The notes beneath the pieces are model-generated. The model was not told the origin of the DNA. It did not search any database and saw only the letters and a program-made list of their open reading frames with translations. A DNA stretch of 14,377 bases from contig JAAZPN010000006.1 in NCBI GenBank assembly GCA_012797215.1, positions 1-14,377 on the forward strand, given 5' to 3'. This stretch comes from Chloroflexota bacterium (GTDB lineage Bacteria; Chloroflexota; Anaerolineae; Anaerolineales; Anaerolineaceae). Each line of letters starts with the position of its first letter. Position 1 is the stretch's first letter. A program made the position numbers and the translations under genes. Shown here one piece after another: positions 1 to 7,602 of this stretch.

Positions 1-1230
1 AACCGGAATTTTCTTTTTTAAATAGCGGAAAAGGCGGGCGAAGAACAGTTCCTTCCGCTGGCTGCTGTACGAGATACCCTCCCACGGGTCCTGGTCAGTG
101 AGTTTATGAAAAACATAATGGGTTATTAATTTGACCGTCGCGAAGACTGGAGCGGCCAGGATGATGCCTATCACGCCCAGCAGCTGCGAGCCAATCAGCG
201 CGGTGATGAGCACCGCGGCGGGATGCACTTTGAGGGCGTTGCCCATCACCTTGGGGGTCATAAAATTATCGAGGATGTTATCCACGACCAGCGCGATACA
301 CACCACAATCGCGGCGTAAACCACGGGCAGCACGCCAAACGGCGTCGGGCGGGTGATTAACGCGACAACCGCAAAAGTCAGCCAGCTGACCCAGGCGCCG
401 ATGTACGGGATAAAGCGCCCCAGGCCGGCAATCAATGCCAGGCCGAGAGCGTAGGGCATGCGCAGCCCGCTTAACAGGACGGCATAAATCAATATCGCGG
501 TCCCAACAACCAGAAATTCACCGCGGATAAAGGCGTTCCAGATATTGTTGACTTCCTTGCCCATGCGCTGGATGTCTTTTTCGTACCCAGGCAAAGTAAA
601 GCTGATTTTTTGCTTCTTGACGCCGTCCGTTTCAGAGGTGAAGAAGTAAGAAATCAGGTACATCATAAAGGAACGAAACACCAGATTCGCGCCGCCGGAA
701 AGAACCTTGCCTATCAGGCTGCCTGCTTCTCCGAGGATGGGCTGCACCCGTTCCACCAGCAGGTCGCTCAGGTAAGTGGCCGTAAGTTCCGGCACGAAAA
801 AACTGAAAGGCCCTACCACTACTTCCTGATTCGAAAGATGCTCCAGATTGCTCACCAGGCCAGTCAGTGCCCCGCTCAACAGGTTGATCAGGTTCTGCAG
901 CTGCCCAAAGAGCGTGATGCCGCTCCAGGTAAGCAAGCCCAACATAATCAGGGCCATCAACACATACACCAGCGTGGTTGCCAGCCGCCAGCTTAATTTG
1001 AGCCGTTTTTGGATGACGGTAATAATCGGCGTAAACAAAAAAACAATCAGCAGAGCAGTCAGAATCAGGCTGAGGTAATTCTGAAACTTAATCACGAGCC
1101 CGAAAATAAGCAAAATCGCGGCAAAACTAACCGCGAGTTTGGTGTTCTTAGTCCAACGTGGTGAAACCGTCTTTTCTGGCGCGGCAGGCTCGTTCTCTTT
1201 CACTGGTTCAGGAGGAATTACTGCAGGCAT
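1..1230 (-). CDS. AI-2E family transporter (UPF0118), C-terminus cut by window edge
   Basis: The frame is open without a stop from ATG at 1230 to base 1, giving 410 residues with the C-terminus missing. The family comprises polytopic membrane proteins annotated as AI-2 exporters or, in some members, Na+/H+ antiporters; the substrate here is unknown. A hydrophilic N-terminus (residues 1-30) precedes hydrophobic segments at about 32-48, 52-75, 85-108, 178-198 and a C-terminal block from about 238 to 375. Family signatures are visible: FIPYIGAW near 273-280, DNFMTPKVMGNALKVHP near 321-337 and LLGVIGIILAAPV near 350-362. A basic tail after about 375 extends past the usual core. The other nearby ATG at 1235 stops after five codons, so 1230 is the start. 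No Shine-Dalgarno sequence precedes it, which fits leaderless translation. It is transcribed divergently from the reductase gene that follows. Confidence 0.9.
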   Translation of the reverse strand, partial: MPAVIPPEPVKENEPAAPEKTVSPRWTKNTKLAVSFAAILLIFGLVIKFQNYLSLILTALLIVFLFTPIITVIQKRLKLSWRLATTLVYVLMALIMLGLLTWSGITLFGQLQNLINLLSGALTGLVSNLEHLSNQEVVVGPFSFFVPELTATYLSDLLVERVQPILGEAGSLIGKVLSGGANLVFRSFMMYLISYFFTSETDGVKKQKISFTLPGYEKDIQRMGKEVNNIWNAFIRGEFLVVGTAILIYAVLLSGLRMPYALGLALIAGLGRFIPYIGAWVSWLTFAVVALITRPTPFGVLPVVYAAIVVCIALVVDNILDNFMTPKVMGNALKVHPAAVLITALIGSQLLGVIGIILAAPVFATVKLITHYVFHKLTDQDPWEGISYSSQRKELFFARLFRYLKKKIPV

Positions 1231-1236
1231 GCCATA

Positions 1237-1265
1237 ATTTTAACTGGAATCCTGGTAATATGCAA
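1237..1265 (-). promoter_or_regulatory. Candidate leaderless promoter of the AI-2E gene
   Basis: On the minus strand TTGCAT (1260-1265) and TAAAAT (1237-1242) are separated by exactly 17 nt. TAAAAT ends 6 nt before the ATG at 1230, so a normal initiation distance would place +1 on the A of the start codon. This agrees with the absence of a Shine-Dalgarno sequence. The -35 match is only TTG, so support is moderate. The remainder of the 105-nt divergent gap (1231-1335) should also hold the promoter of the plus-strand reductase. Weak plus-strand candidates are TAAAAT at 1301-1306 and TGATATAAA at 1317-1325; I cannot choose between them. Confidence 0.35.
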
Positions 1266-1335
1266 AAGCGCGGACAAGCTCCTGAATAGCAGATTGAGGG
1301 TAAAATTCAGGCATTCTGATATAAAGGGTGATGGG

Positions 1336-2487
1336 ATGAAATATCGGCAGTTCGGAAAATTGGATTGGCAGCCTTCGGCGCTCGGCTTTGGCTGCATGCG
1401 CTTCCCGGTTGTTGGCGGTGATAACGGCGTCATTGATGAAGAGCTGGCTGCGCCCATGCTCCGCCGCGCCATCGATGCCGGCGTGAATTACCTTGATACA
1501 GCCTGGGCATATCACCGCGAACAGGACGAGATTTTCCTCGGCAAGGTGTTGGCGGGCGGTTACCGGCAAAAGGTGCGTCTCGCCACCAAGATGCCTTCCT
1601 GGCTGGTGAATACCCGTGAGGATTTGGACCGTTTTCTGGACGCGCAGCTGGAACGGCTGCAAACGGATTTTATCGATTTCTACCTGCTGCACACCCTCAA
1701 CGCCCGCTTGTGGGAAAACTACAAGAGATTGAACGTATTTGAATGGGCGGAACGCAAGATGGCGGAAGGCAAATTCGGCTACCTGGGTTTCTCTTTCCAC
1801 GATTCTTACGATGTTTTCGAAGATATCCTGACCAGCTACGACAATTGGACCTTTTGCCAGATCCAATACAACTATATGGACATCAACTATCAAGCCGGTC
1901 AGAAAGGCCTGCACGCAGCCGCGGACAAAGGCCTGGCGGTGGTGGTGATGGAGCCGCTGCGCGGCGGCAGGCTTGCCAAAAATCCCCCACCCTCTTCGGT
2001 TGCGGAAATCTTCGCGCGTTCGCATCGAGACTGGACGCCGGCGAACTGGGCCTTGCAGTGGGTCTGGAACCAACCCGAGGTCTCGCTGCTGCTTTCCGGG
2101 ATGAGCACCATGGAACAGGTCGAGCAAAATCTGGTCAGCGCGGAGCAATCTGCCCCAGGCAGCCTGACAGCTGAAGATCTGGCATTGATAGAACATGCGC
2201 GCCAGGCCAGGGAATCCCTGGCGCCTATCCCTTGCACGCACTGCGAATACTGCCTGCCCTGCCCAAGCGATGTAGCGATACCGTCGGTGTTCGAGCTTTA
2301 TAACGAAGCCCTTATGTACGATGAGCCCCGCCGCGGTCAAAACGCGTACAAGTATGATATTAAGGATGAGAACAAAGCAGACCGCTGCGTGGAATGCGGA
2401 ACCTGCGAATCCTTGTGCCCACAGCAGATTGAAATCATCTCATGGCTGAAGAAAGCCCACGCCTACCTGACCCCCAGCGGGAGTTAA
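1336..2487 (+). CDS. Aldo/keto reductase with C-terminal double Fe-S cysteine motif (COG1453 type)
   Basis: 383-residue cytoplasmic oxidoreductase. Residues 1 to about 270 form the NAD(P)H-dependent aldo/keto reductase barrel with the expected tetrad: Asp54 and Tyr59 in LDTAWAYH, Lys85 in ATKMP and His119 in YLLHT. The C-terminal region carries two cysteine clusters: Cys300, 303, 306 and 309 followed by Pro (C-x2-C-x2-C-x2-CP), and Cys351, 354, 357 and 361 followed by Pro (C-x2-C-x2-C-x3-CP). The second is a classic 4Fe-4S ligand set. This architecture is typical of COG1453 oxidoreductases; the physiological substrate is unknown. An in-frame ATG exists at 1294, but 1336 is preferred because AAAGGGTG lies just upstream (1323-1330) and the MKYRQFGK N-terminus is the family norm. 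Its 3' end overlaps the next gene by 46 nt. Confidence 0.9.
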   Translation: MKYRQFGKLDWQPSALGFGCMRFPVVGGDNGVIDEELAAPMLRRAIDAGVNYLDTAWAYHREQDEIFLGKVLAGGYRQKVRLATKMPSWLVNTREDLDRFLDAQLERLQTDFIDFYLLHTLNARLWENYKRLNVFEWAERKMAEGKFGYLGFSFHDSYDVFEDILTSYDNWTFCQIQYNYMDINYQAGQKGLHAAADKGLAVVVMEPLRGGRLAKNPPPSSVAEIFARSHRDWTPANWALQWVWNQPEVSLLLSGMSTMEQVEQNLVSAEQSAPGSLTAEDLALIEHARQARESLAPIPCTHCEYCLPCPSDVAIPSVFELYNEALMYDEPRRGQNAYKYDIKDENKADRCVECGTCESLCPQQIEIISWLKKAHAYLTPSGS

Positions 2488-3320
2488 TCACGCCGGAAGG
2501 ATTTACTCCTGCCGCAGATGCCGAGCGCCGGCAAAGCAAGCAGCGCGCGTGGTTCTGGCTGCTGCTGGTTACTGCCGCGCTGCTTGGCGTCATTTTATTC
2601 CTGCTCCCGCCAGCAGGCTTCTGGTCCAAACTCAGTGCGATTGGTTATTCTGTTTGCCACCAAATCCCCGAACGCTCGTTTTTCGCGCATGAGCATCAAT
2701 TCCCGCTCTGCGCGCGCTGCACTGGCATGTACCTGGGCGCGCTGCTTACCCTTCTGGTTCAACTTGTTCGCGGCAGGCAAAGCAAATTCCCGCCGCTCGC
2801 GGTGATTATCGCCCTGGGCGCGCTCTTCTTAATCTTCGCCGCGGATGGCATAAACTCTTTCGCGGGGGCGTTTCTTCCCTTCCCGCTGCTCTACCAGACC
2901 ACCAATCTTCTCCGCCTTGCCACCGGCTTCGGCGCTGGAATCTGCATCGGAGCAGTATTGGCGCCGCTCTTTCACCAAACTGTCTGGTCTGACCCCATAC
3001 CCACGGCGTTCCTGGGCAATCTTCCACGCTTATTTGCGCTAATTGGCGCAGCAGGGCTGCTCGGCTGGGCGGTTTATTCGGGTTCGGATTGGCTCAAAAT
3101 CCCCTTGGCAGTTCTTTCCGCGTTTTCCGTGATTCTCGTGCTCACGCTGGCGCATACCATCCTGGCGGTTATTCTGTTGAACCGCGCGAACCAATACCAC
3201 CGCTGGCAGGAATTGCGCCTGCCTTTGGCAATCGGCTTATGCGCCGCGCTGGCGCAAATTGTGCTGCTGGATTTACTGCGTTTGTGGCTGACCGGAACCT
3301 GGGCTGCCTTAAACCTCTGA
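2442..3320 (+). CDS. DUF2085 integral membrane protein
   Basis: 292 residues. After a hydrophilic N-terminus of about 35 residues come roughly seven hydrophobic segments, beginning at about residues 37-58. The DUF2085 signature is clear: YSVCHQIPERSF at 69-80, then PLCARCTGMYLGA at 88-100, which brings together Cys72, His73, Cys90, Cys93 and an invariant-looking Arg. The function of the family is not known; a metal or redox role for the CH and CxxC residues is only inference. The start lies inside the upstream reductase gene (46-nt overlap) without a strong ribosome binding site. No in-frame ATG, GTG or TTG occurs between it and the first membrane segment, so coupled translation from 2442 is the best reading. 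The overlap implies one transcript with the Fe-S reductase. Confidence 0.85.
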   Translation: MAEESPRLPDPQRELITPEGFTPAADAERRQSKQRAWFWLLLVTAALLGVILFLLPPAGFWSKLSAIGYSVCHQIPERSFFAHEHQFPLCARCTGMYLGALLTLLVQLVRGRQSKFPPLAVIIALGALFLIFAADGINSFAGAFLPFPLLYQTTNLLRLATGFGAGICIGAVLAPLFHQTVWSDPIPTAFLGNLPRLFALIGAAGLLGWAVYSGSDWLKIPLAVLSAFSVILVLTLAHTILAVILLNRANQYHRWQELRLPLAIGLCAALAQIVLLDLLRLWLTGTWAALNL

Positions 3321-3349
3321 TTATCTACTGCTTGATTTCCCAATATGGC

Positions 3350-3355
3350 TATAAT
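3350..3355 (+). promoter_or_regulatory. Candidate -10 element for the DUF4126-DUF4190 pair
   Basis: A perfect TATAAT sits in the 75-nt gap after the DUF2085 gene. The expected start point near 3362 would give a leader of about 34 nt that includes the AGGAA ribosome binding site at 3382-3386. No convincing -35 hexamer is seen at 16-18 nt. The pair may therefore be transcribed both from here and by read-through from the reductase gene, since no terminator-like hairpin follows 3320. Confidence 0.45.
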
Positions 3356-3395
3356 GAAGGTGAATGTCAAGGCAACTTAGTAGGAATAGCGAGAA

Positions 3396-3977
3396 ATGGG
3401 AAACGTAATTACAGGTATTTTGGGAGCCTTTGGGCTCTCCGCGTCAGCTGGTCTGAACGCGTATATTCCACTATTAGTGGTTTCACTGCTGGCGAAGTTC
3501 ACCAATCTGATCACGCTCAGCAAACCGTGGGACGCGCTCACCAGTTGGTGGACGATCGGCGTCCTGGCGGTGCTCGTTATTGTCGAAGGAGTCGCGGACA
3601 AAGTGCCCGCGGTAGATCACGTCAATGATGCCATCCAAACTTTCATCCGCCCAACCGCTGGCGCGATAGTTTTTGCCGCCAGCGCGGGCAATGTCACGGA
3701 AGTCAGCCCGGTGCTCTCGCTCATCTGCGGCCTCTTAGTGGCTGGGACGGTGCACACTGTCAAATCTGTCGCGGTGCGGCCGCTCATCACAGCAACCACA
3801 GCTGGCGTTGGCGATCCGGTGGTTAGCACGGCGGAGGACATCGCCGCGACAGTGATATCAGTGCTCTCGATAGCGCTGCCAATCCTCATGCTGGTTGTGC
3901 TGGTTCTTCTCATTTGGGCTCTAATTGCCCTCATTTGCAAGCTGCGCAAACCCGCGCAGGAAATGTATCAAGAGTAA
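3396..3977 (+). CDS. DUF4126 family membrane protein
   Basis: 193 residues, nearly all hydrophobic. The family hallmark is at the N-terminus: a short helix followed by GLSASAGLNAYIPLL (residues 13-27). Next come a Lys-Pro-Trp segment with a following helix (about 50-65), then EGVADKVPAVDHVNDAIQTF at 64-83 and the RPTAGAIVFAAS region at 85-96, all characteristic of DUF4126. A C-terminal helix (about 155-183) ends in a short basic tail. Function is unknown; it is predicted to lie in the cytoplasmic membrane. The ATG at 3396 follows AGGAA at good spacing. The next gene starts 20 nt after the stop, so the two are very likely co-transcribed. Confidence 0.85.
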   Translation: MGNVITGILGAFGLSASAGLNAYIPLLVVSLLAKFTNLITLSKPWDALTSWWTIGVLAVLVIVEGVADKVPAVDHVNDAIQTFIRPTAGAIVFAASAGNVTEVSPVLSLICGLLVAGTVHTVKSVAVRPLITATTAGVGDPVVSTAEDIAATVISVLSIALPILMLVVLVLLIWALIALICKLRKPAQEMYQE

Positions 3978-3997
3978 GGTAAACGAAAGGACATACC

Positions 3998-4330
3998 ATG
4001 ACTACAAACACTCAAAATCAACTGCCCATCACAACGTCCCCCTGGTCAATCGTCAGCCTGATCAGCGGCATCTCGAGCTATCTTGTATTGCCCTTCCTGG
4101 GCGGCATTATCGCGCTTATCACAGGCTACGTCGCCAGGCGGGAAATCAAAAGCAGCAACGGCGCGCTCAGCGGCAGCGGCATGGCAACTGCCGGTCTTTG
4201 GCTGGGATGGATCAACATCATCCTGTGCGTGCTGGCGATTCTGCTCGTCATCCTGCTGGTACTCGGGATTATTGGCGGCTTTGCCGGCATTGGTCCCCTT
4301 TCCGACTGGATCAACAGCTTTGGTTACTAA
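3998..4330 (+). CDS. DUF4190 family small membrane protein
   Basis: 110 residues with two main membrane segments (about 17-47 and 66-98). The DUF4190 signature joins them: GYVARREIKSSNGALSGSGM near 42-61, then ATAGLWLGWINIIL, matching the family pattern of a small-residue-rich helix, a basic GHxARxxIxxS loop, a G-rich turn (SGSGMA) and a second helix. No function is established; proteins of this type are often encoded next to other small membrane or signalling proteins. A good ribosome binding site (AAAGGA at 3985-3990) precedes the ATG. It is the last gene of the plus-strand group and is followed 46 nt later by a strong hairpin. Confidence 0.85.
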   Translation: MTTNTQNQLPITTSPWSIVSLISGISSYLVLPFLGGIIALITGYVARREIKSSNGALSGSGMATAGLWLGWINIILCVLAILLVILLVLGIIGGFAGIGPLSDWINSFGY

Positions 4331-4374
4331 TCAGCTGCGGCAGTTCAAAGCCTGAATCTTGCTGGGTTCGCTTA

Positions 4375-4854
4375 TCAACAGCCTTCCTGAAAAGGAAGGC
4401 TGTTCTTCTTGAACAGCTGAATCACTTCTTGCAGCGCGCGCCAACACGCAGCTCGTATCCGCCAGTCAAGCGCCAACTCAGCAAACTCATCCTGGTCCAA
4501 AAGCTCCATGCCCCCATCGGGATAAACCAGCAAATCCAACGCGAGATCCGACCAACGGATTTTGTTTTCAGTAAAAATGGCTGGCAGGCAAATATTGCAG
4601 TACCAAGCCTTCACCTGCCCGCTGTCTTGCTCGTATACCTGCAGCAAGTTGTACCATTGCCGCTCTGAGTACCATTCCAGGGCATGGTCACCGCGCCGGA
4701 AATGCAGTTTTCCAACAGCCACGCTCTCAATGTTGAAGACCCCCTCTACCAGGCGCGCTCCGTCCCGCTCCCAAATCAAGCGGGCAGGATAAGCGAAGAT
4801 TAATTCGCCATCCGCGCCCAGCTTGGAAACTTCCACCATTCGGTTCTCAGGCAT
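4375..4854 (-). CDS. DUF402 domain protein, putative nucleotide or pyrophosphate phosphohydrolase
   Basis: 159 residues forming a single DUF402 domain. Visible signatures are an RRGDHALEWYSERQWYNLL stretch (53-71), KAWYCNI (82-88), the acidic DLALDLLVYPDG (103-114) and DQDEF (120-124). Characterised DUF402 proteins in Gram-positive bacteria are metal-dependent nucleoside tri- and diphosphatases; others are RNA-binding. The acidic residues Asp103, Asp107, Asp113, Asp120, Asp122 and Glu123 with Tyr85 and Asn87 suggest the metal-binding hydrolase form. It is the last gene of the thiamine operon. Its ATG shares one base with the thiQ stop (TAATG), and a GGGAG ribosome binding site lies inside thiQ. 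A role on thiamine phosphates is a reasonable guess from context, not shown by sequence. The last ten codons form half of a convergent hairpin. Confidence 0.85.
   Translation of the reverse strand: MPENRMVEVSKLGADGELIFAYPARLIWERDGARLVEGVFNIESVAVGKLHFRRGDHALEWYSERQWYNLLQVYEQDSGQVKAWYCNICLPAIFTENKIRWSDLALDLLVYPDGGMELLDQDEFAELALDWRIRAACWRALQEVIQLFKKNSLPFQEGC
4377..4404 (+). terminator. Perfect 12-bp hairpin with GAAA loop between convergent genes
   Basis: AACAGCCTTCCT (4377-4388) and AGGAAGGCTGTT (4393-4404) are exact inverse repeats closed by a GAAA tetraloop. Read on the plus strand the hairpin is followed by CTTCTT, a modest U-rich tail, so it probably ends the DUF4126-DUF4190 transcript. 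On the minus strand no U tract follows, but the RNA would still end in a stable stem. The repeat lies almost entirely within the last codons of the minus-strand DUF402 gene, whose stop is at 4375-4377. Confidence 0.65.
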
Positions 4855-5900
4855 TATTCTCCCTTTAGGCAGCTGACGCGTTCGGGTGGGAAGGCCACTG
4901 TCACATCCGAGCCTGGTGCCAGCGCGGTATCAGTCTGGATATCGAGAGCAAATTCCCCTATCCGCAATACTGAGTGATAGGTTTCCCCCATGAAGAGGGA
5001 GTCCTGCACGCGCGCGGAAAACTGGTTCGCACCCTCCGGCTGACCTCGCAGCAGCAGGGCATCCTGCGGGCGAAGCAGAAGTTTCGCACCAGCGCCTACC
5101 TGCCAATCGCGCTCGCAGGCAGCAGCCTGAAACATACCAACCGCAGTCTGCACGATTAATGGCTCTGATGCGACCACGCTGCCGGAAAGCAAGGTTCCCA
5201 GCCCCAAAAAGCCCGCTGCCCAGGCGTTGACTGGCTGCCGGAACAGCTCCGCCGTGCTGCCTGCCTGGACAATTCGGCCCTTGTGGAGCAGCATCAAGGT
5301 GTCGGCCAGTCCAAAAGCTTCTTCCCGGTCGTGCGTCACATAAATGGCTGGTTTCTCGCTTTCATGCAAAATTCGGCGCAGTTCCCCAATCAACTGGATT
5401 CTTAAAGCGTGGTCCAACGCGCCCAGAGGTTCATCCAGCATCAAGAGGCGCGGGTTTGGCGCCAGCGCGCGGGCGAGCGCCACGCGCTGTTGTTCTCCGC
5501 CCGATAGTTCGGTAACGGCTCTTTTGGCAAAATCATCCATCCGGATGAGCCCCAAGGCAGCGCCAGTACGCGCCGCTATTTCCGGCCGTGGCAGTCCCTG
5601 CATGCGCAGCCCAAAGGCCACGTTTTCTTCGACCGTGCGGTGTGGAAACAAGGCGTAGTCCTGGAACATCAATCCAAAACCGCGTTTATGCGCCGGAACA
5701 GAGCTGATTTCCTCGCCATTCCACCAAATCGAGCCGCTCTCGGCTGTTTCCAACCCCGCGATGACGCGCAGGAGCGTGCTTTTGCCGCTGCCAGACTCAC
5801 CCAAAAGACAGACCGTCTCCCCGGCTTGCACCGTAAAAGAGATGCCTTCCAAAAGCGGCTTACCTTCATAATTTTTGTAGATATCCCTGATTTCCAACAT
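4854..5900 (-). CDS. thiQ: Thiamine ABC transporter ATP-binding protein
   Basis: 348-residue cytoplasmic ATPase that powers the thiamine importer. The nucleotide-binding domain (about 1-235) has Walker A GESGSGKST at 34-42, the Q-loop Gln80, signature LSGGEQQR at 132-139, Walker B RLLMLDEP at 151-158 and switch His190. From about 270 to 345 there is a C-terminal region resembling the TOBE domain of CysA/FbpC/PotA-type ATPases. Enteric ThiQ is only about 230 residues and lacks it. On sequence alone this could be called an iron(III) or molybdate ATPase; the thiamine assignment rests on the riboswitch, thiN and the ThiB-like binding protein in the same operon. Its ATG overlaps the thiP stop by one base (TGATG), with an AGGAG ribosome binding site within thiP. 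Confidence 0.88.
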   Translation of the reverse strand: MLEIRDIYKNYEGKPLLEGISFTVQAGETVCLLGESGSGKSTLLRVIAGLETAESGSIWWNGEEISSVPAHKRGFGLMFQDYALFPHRTVEENVAFGLRMQGLPRPEIAARTGAALGLIRMDDFAKRAVTELSGGEQQRVALARALAPNPRLLMLDEPLGALDHALRIQLIGELRRILHESEKPAIYVTHDREEAFGLADTLMLLHKGRIVQAGSTAELFRQPVNAWAAGFLGLGTLLSGSVVASEPLIVQTAVGMFQAAACERDWQVGAGAKLLLRPQDALLLRGQPEGANQFSARVQDSLFMGETYHSVLRIGEFALDIQTDTALAPGSDVTVAFPPERVSCLKGE

Positions 5901-7597
5901 CAGAACAACTCCTCGCCTGGCAATCTCGCTTTTTCAATGACCAGGCTGCCGGCAGCGCATACCAGCAGCAGGATAGTAGACATCGCCAGAGCTTGCCCAT
6001 AATTCAATGCTCCGGGTTGAGAGATATAGCGGTAAATCGCGACTGGGATGGTTGGGTTCTGTCCGGTGCTTAAAAAGCTTGAAGCGCCAAACTCTCCGAG
6101 TGAAATTGTGAACGCGAACACCATGCTCACCAGCAATGGGCGCAGTAGCAAAGGCAAATCCACTTCGCGGAAAACCCGCATCCAGCCCGCCCCAAGCGTG
6201 CCAGCTGCCTGACGCAGTGTATCCGGTATTGCGCGCAGGGCCGGCAGAAGCGTGCGCACCACCAAAGGGAGCGCTACCAGCGCGTGCGCAAAGGGAATTA
6301 GCAGCGGAAAGCTGAGCGCGTCCCAAGGCGCGCGGCGGAACACAATCACGAACCCTAGCCCCAAAGTGACCGCGCTGGCTCCCAAAGGCAAAATCAGCAC
6401 AGGCTCCAACCAACGGCTCACGCGCCCGGAATACCGCAGCGCGTAGCTTGCCAACAGCCCCAATACATTGGCTATCAGCATAGCTGCTCCGGCATAAAGC
6501 ACTGAGTTGCGCACAGCCAGGGCGGGCGGGACGTAGAAAATTGAGCCGGTTGTATCGCGAAAAAGCTCGCGGTAATAACGCAAGGTGAATCCAGTCTGCG
6601 CTTCGCCCCGCGCGCCGCGATCTGCCTCCAGGCTCACCACGCTGCGGGTCACCAGGCTGAGCAAAGGGAGCAGGATTAACGCGATTAACAAAACAGCCGT
6701 TAGAAGCACAAAAAGTTTCTCGTTTCGTGTCTGAGGACGGCGCAGATTAGCCCTTTCCGCGCTGAGGGCAGCCTTGCCATAGCGCGGCAGGCTGACGCGG
6801 TTGTGCAGCCAGGCTATCAAAAGCGTGAAAGCAAGCTGTACCAACGAAAGCATGCCCGCCAAGGGCAGGTTGAACAGGTAGAGTGCCTGGGTGTAAATTT
6901 CCACTTCCAGCGTGGCAAAGCGCGGCCCGCCAAGCATCAGCACCACCCCAAAGCTGGTGAAGTCAAACAGGAACACCAACAGGCTCGCTCCGGCTATCGC
7001 GGGGAGCAGCAGCGGGAAGATAACTTCCCAAAAGACCCGCCAGGGGTTGGCGCCTAACATCTGTGCTGCCTGGGTCAGCTTGCGGTCCAGGCGGCTCCAG
7101 GCGCCGCCAACAATCCGGATAATTACAGAGCTGTTGTAAAACACATGCGCGAGCAGGATGGCGGGAAGACTATTAAGCAACCTGATAGGCGGCTCTGATA
7201 AATGGAAAAGCGCCATCAGACCAACATTTAGCCAGCCGCGCGGACCTAACAGGCTGTTGAAGCAAACTGCCACAACAACAGTGGGGAGAATGAACGGCAG
7301 CAGCGCGATAATCCGCAAAAATTTGCGCCCTGTAAACTCGAAATGGGAAAAGAGGTATGCCGCGGGCAGACCGACAACCAGCGTGAGCAGCGTGGAGAGC
7401 GCCGCCTGCCAGAACGTGAAAACAAAGGTGTCCGCGACCAGCCCAAGCGGAAAGCTCTGCCCTCCGCTTTCAGCCTGCATGGAAAAAGCCAATCGCAGGA
7501 TAGCCGCTAGCGGCTGGTAGAAAAACACCAGCAAAAACGCCGCTGGCAGCAGCCAGAGCAGGAACTTCCACCAACGCGCGCCGGGCATACCCTTCAT
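5900..7597 (-). CDS. thiP: Thiamine ABC transporter permease, fused two-domain
   Basis: 565 residues with two tandem binding-protein-dependent permease domains, about twelve membrane segments in total, comparable with the roughly 535-residue enteric ThiP. Each half carries an EAA loop that contacts the ATPase: QAAQMLGANPWRVFWEVIFP at about 176-195 and QAAGTLGAGWMRVFREVDLP at about 463-482. The first membrane segment is at about 11-34, and a basic linker (about 270-295) joins the halves. Fused permeases of this shape also serve iron(III) importers, so the substrate is assigned from the operon. The start at 7597 lies 5 nt after the thiB stop, and its stop overlaps the thiQ start, indicating tightly coupled translation. 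Confidence 0.88.
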   Translation of the reverse strand: MKGMPGARWWKFLLWLLPAAFLLVFFYQPLAAILRLAFSMQAESGGQSFPLGLVADTFVFTFWQAALSTLLTLVVGLPAAYLFSHFEFTGRKFLRIIALLPFILPTVVVAVCFNSLLGPRGWLNVGLMALFHLSEPPIRLLNSLPAILLAHVFYNSSVIIRIVGGAWSRLDRKLTQAAQMLGANPWRVFWEVIFPLLLPAIAGASLLVFLFDFTSFGVVLMLGGPRFATLEVEIYTQALYLFNLPLAGMLSLVQLAFTLLIAWLHNRVSLPRYGKAALSAERANLRRPQTRNEKLFVLLTAVLLIALILLPLLSLVTRSVVSLEADRGARGEAQTGFTLRYYRELFRDTTGSIFYVPPALAVRNSVLYAGAAMLIANVLGLLASYALRYSGRVSRWLEPVLILPLGASAVTLGLGFVIVFRRAPWDALSFPLLIPFAHALVALPLVVRTLLPALRAIPDTLRQAAGTLGAGWMRVFREVDLPLLLRPLLVSMVFAFTISLGEFGASSFLSTGQNPTIPVAIYRYISQPGALNYGQALAMSTILLLVCAAGSLVIEKARLPGEELF

Positions 7598-7602
7598 TTA
7601 GT

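Noticed and set aside
1240..2340. Long 366-codon open frame on the minus strand opposite the aldo/keto reductase
   Set aside because: It is antisense to a gene with complete catalytic and Fe-S motifs, has no recognisable domain, and its length follows from the GC-rich codon use of the real gene.
4854..7597. Reading the permease and ATPase as an iron(III) importer (FbpBC type)
   Set aside because: Sequence of these two families overlaps, but the TPP riboswitch, thiN and a ThiB-like lipoprotein in the same overlapping gene chain favour thiamine.
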